Positions 22,920 to 35,103 of a stretch of 64,000 bases of DNA are shown piece by piece. The DNA comes from Erinaceus europaeus (taxonomy: Eukaryota; Chordata; Mammalia; Eulipotyphla; Erinaceidae). The notes beneath the pieces are model-generated. The model saw nothing but the letters and a program-made list of their open reading frames with translations, had not been told where the DNA came from and did not search any database. The number at the start of each line of letters is the position of its first letter. The first letter of the stretch is position 1. The stretch covers positions 98,269,971 to 98,333,970 of the forward strand of contig NC_080170.1 of NCBI RefSeq assembly GCF_950295315.1, in the 5' to 3' direction. The translations under genes were made by a program, and so were the position numbers.

Positions 22920-23205
22920 AATGTCTGCTGGATAAATCCACTGCTCCCAGTGACTGGCCTCTCTCTTTTCTCTCATCCCATCTTTCAATGTAGATAGAGG
23001 TAAACTGAGGTGGAAGAGAGAAGAGAGAAATAGACAAGGAGAGGGAGAGAGAGAAAGAGAGAGAGAGTCTTGTGAGAGAGAGACCTATGAGAAGAGACTT
23101 TATGACTTGTGAAGCTTCCAACCCTGCATGTAAGGACCGGAGCTTGAACCCAGATCATTCCACCTGGTAATGTGTATGCTTTATCAGTGCACCATCATGT
23201 GGCTT
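22920..23205 (-). mobile_element. Old tRNA-derived SINE with extension
   Basis: ctgctcccagtgactggcc (extension remnant), a purine-rich body (gagagagagaaagagag), gacttgtgaagcttcc and gagcttgaacccagatc (B-box complement), ending in gtgcaccatcatgtgg. Confidence 0.7.
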
Positions 23206-24227
23206 CAAAATAACTTTATATGAACTTATATTAACAAATTTTTATTTTAGTTTTATATATTTAATATTGTAGCTACATTGCTATGTTTAAATATAGTTAT
23301 AGATGATGCAGAAATAGAGACAGACAGTAGATATAGATGGAGCTAATTAACAGTGTGATTATTACTGATCCTGAGATTATAGATCATTTTTTGTATTACT
23401 CTATGTCTATTTTTGTAGACTTCATTTATTTTATGCTAATTGTGTCTATCTAGATTTGAAAAAGCTGGGGTCAGTTTAGAGTCAAATCACTTTATATTTC
23501 AGTAGTTAAAGTTCCAGTATGGCATAACTTAGGTTACTTCCTGCTGAAACAAGTAATCTCAAGAGATTAATGGAAATATTTATTTCTTGCTAATAAAGAT
23601 GCTATCTCTCAGGGATGAAGCTTTATTCATTATTAAACCCAAAGTGAAGGCAAATAATAGAGTCTCATTTTTCTTTAGTTGAATTAATAAAACACCATCT
23701 TACAGACCTGAACATAACCCACCAGGACACATAAATAAATTATTGCCCTCCCAGTTTCAGTGGTCTGTATTGGTTGACTCAGAATATAGAATTTTTAAAT
23801 CCTATATCCATGAAAACTTGATTCTCTGTTTTATGTAAATTGGCAGAACCATAGAGAGTTATATTCTAGATCTGTGAATGTCTTGCCTACTGTCAGAAAA
23901 CATGAATTCTGCTTACCTATCAGTGTTCAAAATTAGTTTCAAGACAAAATTTAAAGAGCACGTACCCAGAAACAGAAGTGAACTAGAGATCTTGTGACAT
24001 TTTTAGACATTTTTTACCTTGATATTTTTTTTTTAAATTTTAAAAGGATGCAATTTAATAGCCACCAACATTAAAGTTTAGTGGCATGGTGTGAAATACA
24101 ATTTAAAAATGAATGTTTACAATTAGATGCTCTGAAACCACACTGGAACTTTGAAATTTGTGGAATACTGGAAAAAACAGATTTGAAGAAGTGATCCATT
24201 TCTCCAACATTTCAACTTATTTTATCT
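23206..24227. other. Unique AT-rich sequence, no gene seen
   Basis: No feature recognised on either strand. Confidence 0.5.
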
Positions 24228-24415
24228 TTGTGAAAGAGTGAGAGTAGATGGAATAGACAAAGATCACAGAGCACTGTTCCACTCACTATCCATGGAGTTC
24301 TAGTCTTTTGTCTTTGTTGCTCTCAGGCAGTGCAGATGATGGGGATTGAAACTAGAGTCACTTTCAAGCAAGGTCGACAATGAGGCTTCTGAGGAGCCTC
24401 CCCAGAGGTCTCACA
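24228..24415 (-). mobile_element. Old SINE, distinct subfamily
   Basis: cagagcactgttccactcac, then gatggggattgaaac (B-box complement), then agtcactttcaagcaaggtc. The arrangement is that of an old antisense tRNA-SINE with a different 3' body. Confidence 0.5.
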
Positions 24416-25225
24416 TCACTTTAGATGTGTTATGGCTGTGGCTAATCCTTAGGACCATATTACTAGGCATTTATGAGTACACTTATGTATATAATGTATT
24501 AGTAATTACATATTCATTGAAAGGCCTACATACAAATGTGACTAATAAAACAAGAGGCTATCCCATAAAGAGAGTAAAGAGAAACCAACAACAACAACAA
24601 AAAAACCTTCCAACATTTACTCCAAAACATGACTTCGGAAAATCACTGATTTCAAAGACAAGGGCCTGGATGCAGAATAAAGTATGTAGGCCCTATTAGC
24701 TTGGTTGGCACAGCATCAGAATAAAGTATATTTTGGATGTAAAGTAGTTTCCTGGAGAGATTGATCTGTGAAACAGGTAGGGACAATGTCTATATACGTC
24801 TCTACTTTACAATTGACTATTTATTTATTTATTTAGTAACATAAATGTTACTAAATGTAATATAGTCTTAATTTAAAATTTATTAATCTACTAAATACTG
24901 TAGACTTGAAGTAACTGAAAACTTTAGTCGTCTACTCAAAAGTTCAGATTTTAAAATACTCAAGGAGGAAATAAGGTAGTTCCATATATTTATTTTTCTA
25001 AGAAAATATCTAGTAATTAAGTATTTAGAGAGACTATGTGCAACTTAGAACATGTATATATTGTTTATTTTTCATTATCTTTAAGCCTATTTCTTGCATG
25101 TTCTGTAATATATTTTACTTTCATTAATAACCTACATGTTTCTGTTTTTATGTTTAAGATACATATAACCAAATATTACTTTTTGAATATTAATTTAGAT
25201 TGATTATTTGATTATATTTCTTTCT
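24416..25225. other. Unique AT-rich sequence, no gene seen
   Basis: Only A/T runs and short frames; nothing recognised. Confidence 0.5.
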
Positions 25226-25553
25226 TTCTTTTGCCTCCAGGGTTATTGCTGGGTTTGGTGCCTGCACGATGACTCCACTGCTCCTGGAGGCTAGTTTTTT
25301 CTCATTTTTATTGCTCTTGTTGTTGCAGTTATTGTTACTGTTCCATTGATGTTATTTTTGGACAGGACAGAGAGAAATTGAGAGAGGAGGGGAGACAGAG
25401 AGGGAGAGAGAAAGACCTGCAGACCGGCTTCCCTACTCGTGAAGCAAAGCCCCTGCAGGTGGGAAGCCTGGGGCTGGAACCTGAATCCTTGAGCTGCTCC
25501 TTGAGCTTTGCACCATGTGTGGTTAACCTGCTGTGCTACCACCTGGCTCCCAA
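25226..25553 (-). mobile_element. tRNA-derived SINE with hairpin extension
   Basis: Extension arms gcctccagggttattgctgg and ctcctggaggc (about 25232-25292), then tail, body and a complete head ending in taccacctggctccc. Confidence 0.92.
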
Positions 25554-26371
25554 TTATATTTATTTTAACCTTTATGTACAGGGCTGTTTTCTACTTGTCC
25601 AACTTACATATAAGTTTTTTTTTTTTTTTTTTACAATTGCACAGAGCAAGGGCATGTACAATTTTACCACTGCAAACTATTTTTTGACACTTTTAATTAG
25701 AAGGATAAATGGCTTATAGTAAATACAGTTGTTGATACATGGATAAAATTTCTCAATTTTCTGAAAAACACTCTCACCTCAAACCTAGGTCTTCCTCCAC
25801 AATTATACATGTGGACCTGAAATCACCCCAATCCTCATCTTTGAGTTCTTTGCTTAGTGCAACATAAAACCCAGTCCGATTTCTTCTTTATATTTCCCTT
25901 TTCTGTTCTCATGTCTCAGCTTTTGTCCTTGAATGAGATCATCCCATATTAATTCTTCACTTTTCCACATTATCACACATAACATGATTTCTTTAATCTC
26001 CATCCAAGATAAGGTGAAGAAGTTAAATCCCATTTTCAATAGCTGTCTAGTATTCCATTGTATATTAATACCATAACTTAGCCACTCATCTGTTGTTGGA
26101 CACCTAGATTGTTTCCAAGTCTGGGCATATTATACATTGTGTTGCTATGAACATAGGTATACACAGATCTCTTTGGATGTTTGTATTTAATTCCATATGA
26201 GATATTCCCAAGAGATGAACTGCACAGTCATAGGGTAGATCTATTTCTAGCCTCTGAGGGTTCTCCAGACTACTTTTCAGGGAGTTGGACCAATATACAT
26301 TCCAACCAACAATATAAAAAGCCTATCTATACCCCTGCAACCTCTCCAACATTTGTAGTTACTATCTTTTT

Positions 26372-29174
26372 TTAAAATTCTTTTTAAAATTTATTTAAGA
26401 AAGGAGACATTAACAAAATCATAGGATGGGGGGGTACAACTCCACACAATTCCCGCCACCCAATCTCCATATCCCATCGCCTCCCCAATAGCTTTCCCAT
26501 TCTCTATCCCTCTGGGAGCATGGACCCAGGGTCCTTGTGGGTTGCAGAAGTTTACTGGGAAATTGTGCCTATGCAGTCACATCTGCCATGTTGTCCCCTC
26601 AGGCTACTAATCGTTCCCGCAAGAGTTGGGACATTCTCGGAGTGCCTGTTCAGCCATGTTGTGCCCTCAGGGCATTGTCTATATCCCCACAGTATTTGGA
26701 GTGCTTTGGTTACTCCTCCCCCCTCCCATTCTCACAAGAGTTATTATCCTATCCTGGAGTGCTATGGTTACTCCTCCCCCTTCCCATTCTCGTGAAAGCT
26801 ACTCTTATAAAAGCCCTTCTTCTTCCTCACCTCACTCTCTTGCCAGCGCTTCACTCCGGTGTTCAGATGCAGGAAAGGTTACTGTGTGAGGCGGCAATTT
26901 TCGCTAGCTCCACGTGGCCCAACCTGCTTCTCTAGCACCCAACTCTGAGGTTCCCACGCAAATAAAGATTTGTGTTTCCTCTTCGCTCTGGACCCTCTCT
27001 CTTCTCCTCGGCCCGCGCACAACAACAGAAGGTGGGAGGTCTGGCTTCTGTAATTGCTTCCCCGCTGAACATGGGTGTTGACTGGTTGATCCATACTCCC
27101 AGTCTGTCTCTCTCTTTCCCTAGTAGGCTGAGTCTCTGGGGAAGCTGAGCTCCAGGATGCATTGGTGGGGTCTTCAATCCAGGGAAGCCTGGCCAGCACC
27201 CTGATGGCATCTGGAACCTGGTGGATGAAAATAGAGTTAACATACAAAGCCAAACAAATTGTTGAAGAATCATGGATCCAAAGGTTGGAATAGTGAAAAT
27301 GAAGTGTTGGGGGGGTATTCACTGCAAACTCTAGTGTACTACTGCTTTCAGGTATATATTTGCCCTGGTTTATGGATACCTGTGAATATATGCTCTATCT
27401 CCTGGAACCTGGTCTATATCTAGGTTTTGGGACTTTGTTAGGAAGTGAACCACTTGGAATGGAATTAGAGAATGCTACGAAAGGAAAGGTGTCACCTGAG
27501 TGATGAAGCTGAAGGGTTGTCGTTCCACACCTGAAGTCTCTGGACACAGTCTGAAGTGAAGCATGCTGGGGTGGCACTCATTACATTGATTAAGTTGTAA
27601 TCAGCGGATGCAATAATATTTGATAAGAATTGGGAGAAGCATAAAGGAAAGTGGGCCCTACCCTAGGGTCCCAGGACTAGAGGAAGTTTAGGCTCTATAG
27701 TGGAAATGTGAGGTTCCTGCTGTCTTAGGGTTCAAGAAGACAATGGATAGTTACTGTTATCATCACATTATTTGGTAATTGGGTTAACTTTGAAAAGTCC
27801 CTTTGTTAGACATACAATCAATTTTCCCCCTCTCATATTGAATAGTGATTTATATGACTACAATTTAATAGGTGTGTACATAAACACCATTCCCATCAGC
27901 AAAAGATATGTCCCATCCCACCCACCCATCCCCATCCCCACCCCAACTCCCATCCCCACCCTGGCCCAGGAAGCCGCATGTCCACTCCCCCTCACCACAG
28001 GGTTTTTACTTTGGTGCCCTACATTCAATTCAGATTCTGCTTTTAGTTTCCCTTTCTGATCTTCTTTCTCAGCTTCTGTTGATGAGTGGGATCATCCCAT
28101 ACTCATCTTTATCTTTCTGATTTAGCTCACTTAACATAATTCCTTCTAGCTCTGACCAAGATGGGTCAGAGAAGGTGGGTTCATTGTTCTTGATAGCTGC
28201 ATAGTATTCCATTGTGTATATATATCACAGCTTTCTCAGCCACTCATCTATTGTTGGGCACCTGGGTTGCTTCCAGGTTTTAGCTAGTATGAATTGTGCT
28301 GCTATGAACATAGGAGTACACACCTCTTTTTGGTTGGGTGTTATGGAGTCCTTGGGGTATATACCCAGGAGAGGAATTACTGGATCATATGGAAGGTCCA
28401 TGTCTAGCCTTGTGAGAGTTTTCCAGACTGCTCTCCACAGAGGCTGTACCAATTTACATTCCCACCAGCAATGCAAAAGGGTTCCTCTGTCCCCATAGCC
28501 TCTCTAGCATTTATTGCTGCTGTCCTTTTTGATGTATGCCATTCTCAGAGGAGTAAGATGGTATCTCAGTGTTGTCTTTATTTCCATTTCTCTGACAATC
28601 AGCGACCTGGAGCAGTTTTTCGTATGTTTGTTAGCATTTTGGATCTCCTCTGGAGTGAATGTTCTGTTCACATCCTTTGCCCATTTATGGATGGTGTCAT
28701 TTGCTTTTTTGGTGCTAAGTTTGCTGAGCTCTTTGTATATATTGGTGATTAGTTTCTTGTCTGATGTATGGCATGTGAAGATCTTCTCCCATTCTGTGAG
28801 GGGTCTCTTTGTGTGATAGTTTCTTTGGCTGTGCAGAAGCTTTTGAATTTGATGTAGTCCCGTTTGTTTGTTTGTTTCTGCTTTAGTCTTTCTTGCAATT
28901 GGGTTTGTTTCATCAAAGATGTCCTTGAGGTTTAGGTGGGAAAGCATTTTACCAGTGTTTTCCTCTAAGTATTTGATTTTTTCTGGTCTAACATCCAGGT
29001 CTTTAATCCATTTTGAGTTGATTTTTGTTTCTGGTGAGATAAAGTGGTTCAGTTTCATTCTTCTGCATGTTACAACCATGTTTGCCCAGCACCATTTATT
29101 GAAGAGAGCCTCCTTCTTCCATTTAATACTTTGGGCCCCCTTATCAAAGATTAGATGTCCATAGGTGTGGGGGT
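26372..29174 (-). mobile_element. Younger L1, 5'-truncated, with long 3' UTR
   Basis: ORF2 C-terminus (about 29170 to the stop at 28069-28071) has the L1 end region: [66 protein letters not shown]. It is broken by frameshifts between 28476 and 28504. Below it lies a 3' UTR of about 1.2 kb without the LTR, opening with a C-rich (sense G-rich) tract at 27909-27963 and ending at 26372. The target-site duplication is tagttactatctttt. It lies inside an older same-orientation L1. Confidence 0.92.
26551..27025 (+). mobile_element. Solo LTR of an endogenous retrovirus
   Basis: A 475-bp unit interrupts the L1 3' UTR and is flanked by a 6-bp duplication, cagaag (26545-26550 and 27026-27031). It has LTR order: a U3 with a tandem duplication (gagtgctttggttactcc and gagtgctatggttactcc, about 26698 and 26757), a TATA box in cttataaaag (about 26813-26822), and aataaagattt (about 26960-26970) followed by a CT-rich stretch. 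The ends are not a clean TG...CA with this phasing, so boundaries may move by a few bases. No internal viral genes are present. A 6-bp duplication fits class II retroviruses, but the class is uncertain. Confidence 0.8.
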
Positions 29175-29852
29175 ATAGTTACTATCTTTTCTGATGTATG
29201 ACACTCTCACAGGAGTGAAGTGGTATCTCAAGATTTGTCTTTCTTTGCATTTCTCTGATAATTAATGACTTGGAACATTTTTTTCATATACCTGTTGGCC
29301 TTTCGGATCTTTTCTTCCTCAAATATTCTGTTTTTATCCTCTCTCCACTTTTGGATGGTTTTGTTGTTGTTGCTGAGTTTGGAGAGCTCTTTGTATAATT
29401 ATTAATTTGTTATCTGATATATGGCATTAAGGATTATCGCCCATTCTATAAGGAATTTCTTTGTTTAGGTGGTGGTTTCTTCTATTGTGCAGGTTTTCAA
29501 CTTGATGTAGACCCATTGGTTTGCTATTGTTTTAGCCTTCCCTGCAATTGGACTTGAATAATAGAAGATGCCTATCAAAATTAATTGGAAGAGTTCCGAC
29601 AACATTTTTAAACAATATTTTAAATATGTTATTTTCTGTTTTGTTGACTTTTTTTGATGTTTCTTTTCCTGTTTAATTTTTTTTTTCATTCTGCTGTAGC
29701 TCCATGGGCTTATTTTTTTGCTGTTGTTTTCCTTGCTATTGCACTTGACACACAGAAACCATTTCTGAAACAAACATGGAATATTTTGCCAATATCTTAT
29801 TCCTAGATATATATTTCTGACACTATTTGTAAATAATTAGTGTTTTTTTTTT

Positions 29853-30211
29853 TTGCTCCCAGGGTTATTGCTGGGACTCAGTGTCTGCACCATGAATCAC
29901 TGCTCCTGGAGGCCTTTTATCCCCCCCCCCCCTTTTTGTTGCCCTTGTTGTTGTAGCTTTGTTGTGGTGATTATTGTTGTTGATGTTGATGTTGTTCGTT
30001 GCTGGATATAACAGAGAGAAATAGAGAGAATAGAGAGAGAAGGGGAAAACAGAGAGGGGGAGAGAAAGATAGTCACCTGCAGACCTGCTTCACCGCCTGT
30101 GAAGTGACCCCCTGCAGCTGGGGAACCAGGGGCTCCAACTGGGATCCCTATGCAGGTCCCTGTGCTTTGAGCCACATGTGCTTAATCCACTGCACTACTG
30201 TCCAACCCCCA
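29853..30211 (-). mobile_element. tRNA-derived SINE with hairpin extension
   Basis: Extension (gctcccagggttattgctgg to ctcctggaggcc), a C-run, ttgttgcccttgttgttg tail, body and head to about 30208. It is full length and lightly diverged. Confidence 0.92.
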
Positions 30212-30349
30212 ATACTTAGTATTCTTCTAGCTTAACCCTCATATAAAGGAATGCTACTGATTTTGTACCTTTTTTTTTTTTTACTTATGATTCATAATGG
30301 TTTACAAGATTGTACAGTTACAGTGTATAGTTCCACACCATACCCAATA

Positions 30350-30576
30350 TCAGAGTTGTGTTTGTTTGTTTATTTATTTGTTTATTTATTATTGTATAGA
30401 GACAGTGAGAAAATAAGAGAGGAAGATAGAGAGGGAGAGATACAGAGAGACACCTGCAGCCCTGCTTCACTACTGGTGAAGATTTCCCCCTGCAGTTGGG
30501 GACCAGGGGCTTGAACCTGGATCCTTGCACATTGCAATGTGAGTGCTTAACTGAGTGAGCCACCACCTGCCCCACC
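30350..30576 (-). mobile_element. Older tRNA-derived SINE inside the old L1
   Basis: Tail (tttgtttatttatttgttta), body, cagccctgcttcactactgg, head ending ccaccacctgcccc. Flanked by atcagagtt on both sides (about 30349-30357 and 30583-30591). Confidence 0.85.
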
Positions 30577-30654
30577 CCAGCATCAGAGTTCTGTATCCCT
30601 ACCCTTCCACCTTCCAAAGATAACCATTATAGTTCTCTTAGAAACAGTTTGTTT

Positions 30655-33166
30655 TTGCAAGGAAGACTAAAGCAGAAACAAACCAATCGGACTACATCAA
30701 ATTGAAAAGCTTCTGCACATCCAAAGAAACTATTAAACAAACAAAGAGACCCCTCACAGAATGGGAGAAGATCTTCACATGCCATACATCAGACAAGAAA
30801 CTAATCACCAAAATATGTAAAGAGCTCAGCAAACTTAGCATCAAAAAAGCCAATGACCCCATCCAAAAATTAGCAGAGGATATGAACAAAACATTCACCT
30901 CAGAGGAGATCCAAAAGGCTAACAAACATATGAAAAACTGCTCTAGGGCACTGATTGTCAGAGAAATGCAAATTAAGACAACACTAAGATACCACCTCAC
31001 TCCTGTAAGAATGGCATACATCAAAAAGGACAGCAGCAACAAATGCTGGAGACGTTGTGGGGACAGAGGAACCCTTTGACATTGCTGGTGGGAATGTAAA
31101 TTGGTACAGCCTCTGTGGAGAGCAGTCTGGAAAACTCTCAGAAGGCTAGGCATTGACCTTCCATATGATCCAGTAATTCCTCTCCTGGGGTTATACCCCA
31201 AGGACTCCATAACACCCAACCAAAAAGAGGTGTGTACTCCTATGTTCATAGCAGCACAATTCATACTAGCTAAAACCTGGAAGCAACCCAGGTGCCCAAC
31301 AACAGATGAGTGGCTGAGAAAGCTGTGGTATATATACACATGGAATACTATGCAGCTATCAAGAACAATGAACCCACCTTCTCTGACCCATTTTGGTCAG
31401 AGCTAGAAGGAATTATGTTAAGTGAGCTAAATCAGAAAGATAAAGATGAGTATGGGATGATCCCACTCATCAACAGAAGTTGAGTAAGAAGATCTGAAAG
31501 GGAAACTAAAAGCAGGACCTGACCAAATTGTAAGTAGGGCACCAAAGTAAAAACCCTTTGGTGAGGGGTAGACATACATCTTCCTGGGCCAGTGGGGGGT
31601 GGGAGTGGGTGGGAGGGATGGGTCACAGTCTTTTGGTGGTGGGAATGGTGTTTATGTACACACCTATTAAATTGTAGTCATATAAATCACTAGTTAATTA
31701 ATACAAGAGAGGGGAAATTAATTGTATGTCTCGAAGTTTTTCAAAACACAAACTGAATCTTTTCAATATATAGGCTGTGTAATTGATATGCAGACTCTCT
31801 CAAAAGCCTAGACTAAGTAGATCAGAAGCAACCAATAGCACAGCTATATACAAGATACTGGGTACAGTACAGCAAACCCTAACAAAAGGACTTTTCAAAA
31901 TTAACCCAATTACCAAATAATGTGATGATAACATTGACTATCGATTGTCTTTTTGAACCCTAAGACAGCAGGAACCTCACATCTCCGCTATAGAGCCTCT
32001 ACTTCCCCCAGTCCTGGAACCATTGGATAGGGCCCACTTTCCCATATGCCTCTCCCAATCCATATCAAATAATGTTGCATCTGCCGATCACAACCTAACC
32101 AACACAATGATTACCATCTCAACATGCTTCACTTCAGACTGTGTCCAGAGACTTCACGTGTGGAATGACAACCCTTCAGCTTCATTACTCGGGTGAGACC
32201 TTTCCTTTCATAGTATACTCTAATTCCATCTCAGGTGGCTCACTTTCTAACAGGGTCCCAAAACCTAGATATACACCAGTTTCTGTGTGACAGAGCGTAT
32301 GTTCACACGTATCCGTAAACTACTGCAAAATATATACCTGAAAACAGAAGTACACTAGAGTTTGCAGTGAGTACCCCCCTAACACTTCCTCTCCACTATT
32401 CCAACCTTTGGGTCCATGATTGCTCTACAATTTGTTTGGCTTCGTATGTTAACTCTCTTTTCAGTCACCAGGTTCCAGATGTCGTCAGGATGCTGGCCAG
32501 GCTTCCCTAGACTGAAGACCCCACCAATGTGTCCTGGAGCTCCACTTCCCCAGAGACCCACCCTACTAGGGAAAGAGACAGAGTTGGCAGTCAGCTGAGG
32601 TAAAGAACAAACACCTCATCACAGACCCCTGCAAGCGTCAACCCGGCTTTGACCTAGCACGTTATGTTTGGGCCCTCCTCAATCACTATCAGACAGGCCA
32701 TGGCCTGTGCACTGCTATGTTCCATCTCTGGGGAGCCAGAGACGACCCGAACTGCCCCTGCGGCTACAGACAGACTATGACCCACATAGTCAACGACTGC
32801 CACCTCTCCAGATTCAAAGGAGGTCTCGAAACTTTACATCAGGCTCAACCTGACGCTGTTGACTGGCTATGGAAGAAGGGCAAACGCTAGAAGAAGAAGG
32901 GAAAGAGAGAGGCAGACTGGGAGTATGGACCGGACCAGTCAACACCCATGTTTAGCGGGGAAGCAATTACAGAAGCAAGACCTTCTACCTTCTGCAACCC
33001 ACAATGACCCTGGGTCCATGCTCCCAGAGGGATAGAGAATGGGAAAGCTATCAGGGAGGGTGTGGGATATGGAGATCGGGTGGTGGGAATTGTGTGGAAT
33101 TGTACCCCTCCTACCCTCTATGGTTTTGTTAATTAATCCTTTCTTAAATATAAAAGAAAAAAAAAA
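30655..33166 (+). mobile_element. Younger L1, 5'-truncated, with long 3' UTR
   Basis: The target-site duplication agaaacagtttgttt lies at 30640-30654 and 33167-33181. The ORF2 C-terminus runs from 30660 to a TGA at 31481-31483 ([53 protein letters not shown]). Frameshifts near 31079 and 31370 break it. The 3' UTR is about 1.37 kb without the nested fragment at 32582-32898, has a G-rich tract at about 31597-31622, and ends in an A-run. Confidence 0.93.
32582..32898 (+). mobile_element. 3' fragment of a non-L1 LINE (CR1/L2/Jockey-like)
   Basis: 317 bp inserted in an L1 3' UTR; the same spot in the copy at 63300 has no insert. The flanks repeat ggaaagagacag (32570-32581) and ggaaagagagag (32900-32911). 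It encodes the RT protein's last residues, with CPCGYRQTMTHIVNDC and GGLETLHQAQPDAVDWL, then a stop (32888-32890), and ends in GAAGAAGAAG with no poly(A). It is about 95% identical to 54604-54922 (15 differences counted by eye). Eleven differences change an amino acid, so drift after insertion was probably neutral. Confidence 0.85.
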
Positions 33167-33640
33167 AGAAACAGTTTGTTTGCTTCTGCTTTTGTTGCTG
33201 TTTTTCAACTATGAATAAAACCATCTGCTAGTTCTCTTTCATCTCTTATTTCGCTTAGCATAGTCACCTCCAGCTCCATCCATTTTGTCCCAAAGGATAC
33301 AGTATCATCATTTTTAATTCAGAGTAGTATCCAACAGAATATATATCCGTAACTTCTTTAGCCAGTCGTCTGTTGATGGGCATTTAGGCTGCTTCCACTT
33401 TTTGCCCATTTTGAATAATATAGCTATGAACATAGGGGTGCATATACCCCTACAAATGAGTGTTTTCATGCCCTGCAGATAAAAGCCTACTTGTGGTATT
33501 ACTCGATCAAAGGCAATTTCATTTTTATTTGTTTAACGACATTCCATATAGTCTTCCAAAGCGGCTGCTTTATATATTAATTTTGCAGCCTCCCAACTTA
33601 CTATAATGTTGCCAAGAGTTTTCTACTGACTTCTGATTTT

Positions 33641-34499
33641 TTCTGTATAGTATCTGAAGACAATGTTGAATAGTAATAGTGATAGCGGAAGCCATGTCTT
33701 AGTTTTGATCTGATAGGAAAACTTAAAATTTCTAAACATTGAATATGATGCTAGCTTTGGGCTTACTGTATTGTAGCCTTTACTAAAATGAGAACTAGTC
33801 TCTCATTCCAATATTTTACAAGTTTTATACATAAAAGAATCTTGACCTTTTTTCAAAATACTTTTCAATCTCCATTTAAATAATCAGGTAATTTTTGACA
33901 TTCTTACTGTTGATATCATAAACTGCATTAGTTAACTAGTATGTCCTGTGCCATTTTTGCATCTGCAGGATACATCCCACTTGGGCATGATGTAAAATCT
34001 TATGAATGTAGTGTTAATCACAGTTTGCTAAAAAAATTTTTTTTTCAGGGTCTCAGAGTCTATGTTCACCAGGAATACTGGCCCAACAATTTCTTTTGAG
34101 CTGTGTCTCTTACAGTCATAGTTATTAGGGTGATGGTGGCTTCAGAGAAAGCATTAAGGAGTTTTCCTACATCTTCTGTTTTTGGGAAATAATGGTATTT
34201 ATAATGATAAATCAGTAATAGTTGTGGCTAAAACACAAGACATCTGGTGACTGAATGTAAAATTTTGTAAAACTATTTATCTATCATATATTCAATTTTT
34301 CATCTTTAAATTAAAAATCAGAGTAGCATTGATATGTTTTCTTGGGTCCAAATTACATAAATAATTTGGGCTATATATACTATATCACAATAATGTGTTT
34401 TACTATCAGAAAGTTAGGTAAATGTAGTAAAACTCTGAAAAACCTTAGCATAATTAAATAACAAAATGGAATATATTAACTAAAGGTTAACTCTATTTT
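33641..34499. other. Unique AT-rich sequence, no gene seen
   Basis: No coding or clear repeat signature; the first few hundred bases may be further old L1, too decayed to tell. Confidence 0.45.
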
Positions 34500-34735
34500 C
34501 AGCAAATAGTCTTACAAATTTCTTCCTCTTCTCTTCTTCCTCCTCCTCCTCTTTTTCTTCCTCCTCACTTTTACTCTCTCTTCTCCTTAATGATTTTTAA
34601 TTTTTTTTAATTATTGATTTTTATAGTACTGCTCAGCTCTGGCTTTTGGTGGTACAGGGGATTGAACCTGGAGCTTTGGAGCCTCATGCATTAAATATCT
34701 TTACATAGCCATTATGCTATCTACCTCCACCCTTT
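34500..34735 (-). mobile_element. CT-rich tract and antisense SINE, third family
   Basis: 34524-34590 is a cttcttcctcc-type polypyrimidine run. 34621-34730 (ctgctcagctctggcttttg, gggattgaacctggagc) is the reverse of the family at 16852, so the run is probably its decayed tail. Confidence 0.6.
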
Positions 34736-34779
34736 TAAAATTATTATTAGTAGTACTATTATTATTTTATTTTATTTTA

Positions 34780-35103
34780 TTTCTACCAGAGTACTGTGCA
34801 GCTCTAGCTTATGGATCTTATTCTTTTTGCTGCCAGGATTATTACTGGGCCTTTGTGCCTGCACAAATGTAGTAATCCCAATAACCTATTTATTTATTTA
34901 TTCATTGTTAGAAGGTATATAACAGGGAAGGATGAATAGAGAACAAGTCAGGGTTGAGGGGGAGAGACACTTTAGCACTGCTCCACCACTTCTGAAGCTT
35001 CCTCCCTGCAGTTGGGGACCAGGGATTTAGATCCAAGTCATTGAGTAACATTGAGTTAGATAATATATTCTCTTTACTGGGTGAGCCACTACCCACCTCC
35101 TAG
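34780..35103 (-). mobile_element. Older tRNA-derived SINE with extension
   Basis: An extension remnant (tgctgccaggattattactg, about 34829) is followed by tail, body (gagaacaagtcagggttgag), gcactgctccaccacttctg and a head ending gccactacccacctcc. A short piece of the third family precedes it. Confidence 0.7.

Larger units (their letters stand above)
25790..29575 (-). mobile_element. Old L1 ORF2 C-terminus/3' end, split by a younger L1
   Basis: Two blocks, 25790-26371 and 29175-29575, form one antisense L1 ORF2 end. The first holds the ORF2 terminus and WGxxxxLWRT-like region in reverse (for example ccactcatctgttgttggac); the second continues upstream (tttctctgataattaatgac, gagctctttgtataa). 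They are joined across tagttactatctttt, present once at each edge (26357-26371, 29175-29189), which is the target-site duplication of the L1 inserted at 26372. Confidence 0.9.
30265..33640 (-). mobile_element. Old L1 3' end hosting a SINE and a younger L1
   Basis: Antisense old L1 sequence before (30265-30654) and after (33167-33640) the inserts: attcataatggtttacaaga, then tcgcttagcatagtcacctc, then gttgatgggcatttaggctg, all typical of older mammalian L1 3' regions read in reverse. Continuity across both insertions gives the order of events: old L1 first. Confidence 0.75.

Noticed and set aside
26537..26935. 132-codon and overlapping frames as a retroviral or host gene
   Set aside because: They lie within the LTR U3/R region and lack any protein family feature.
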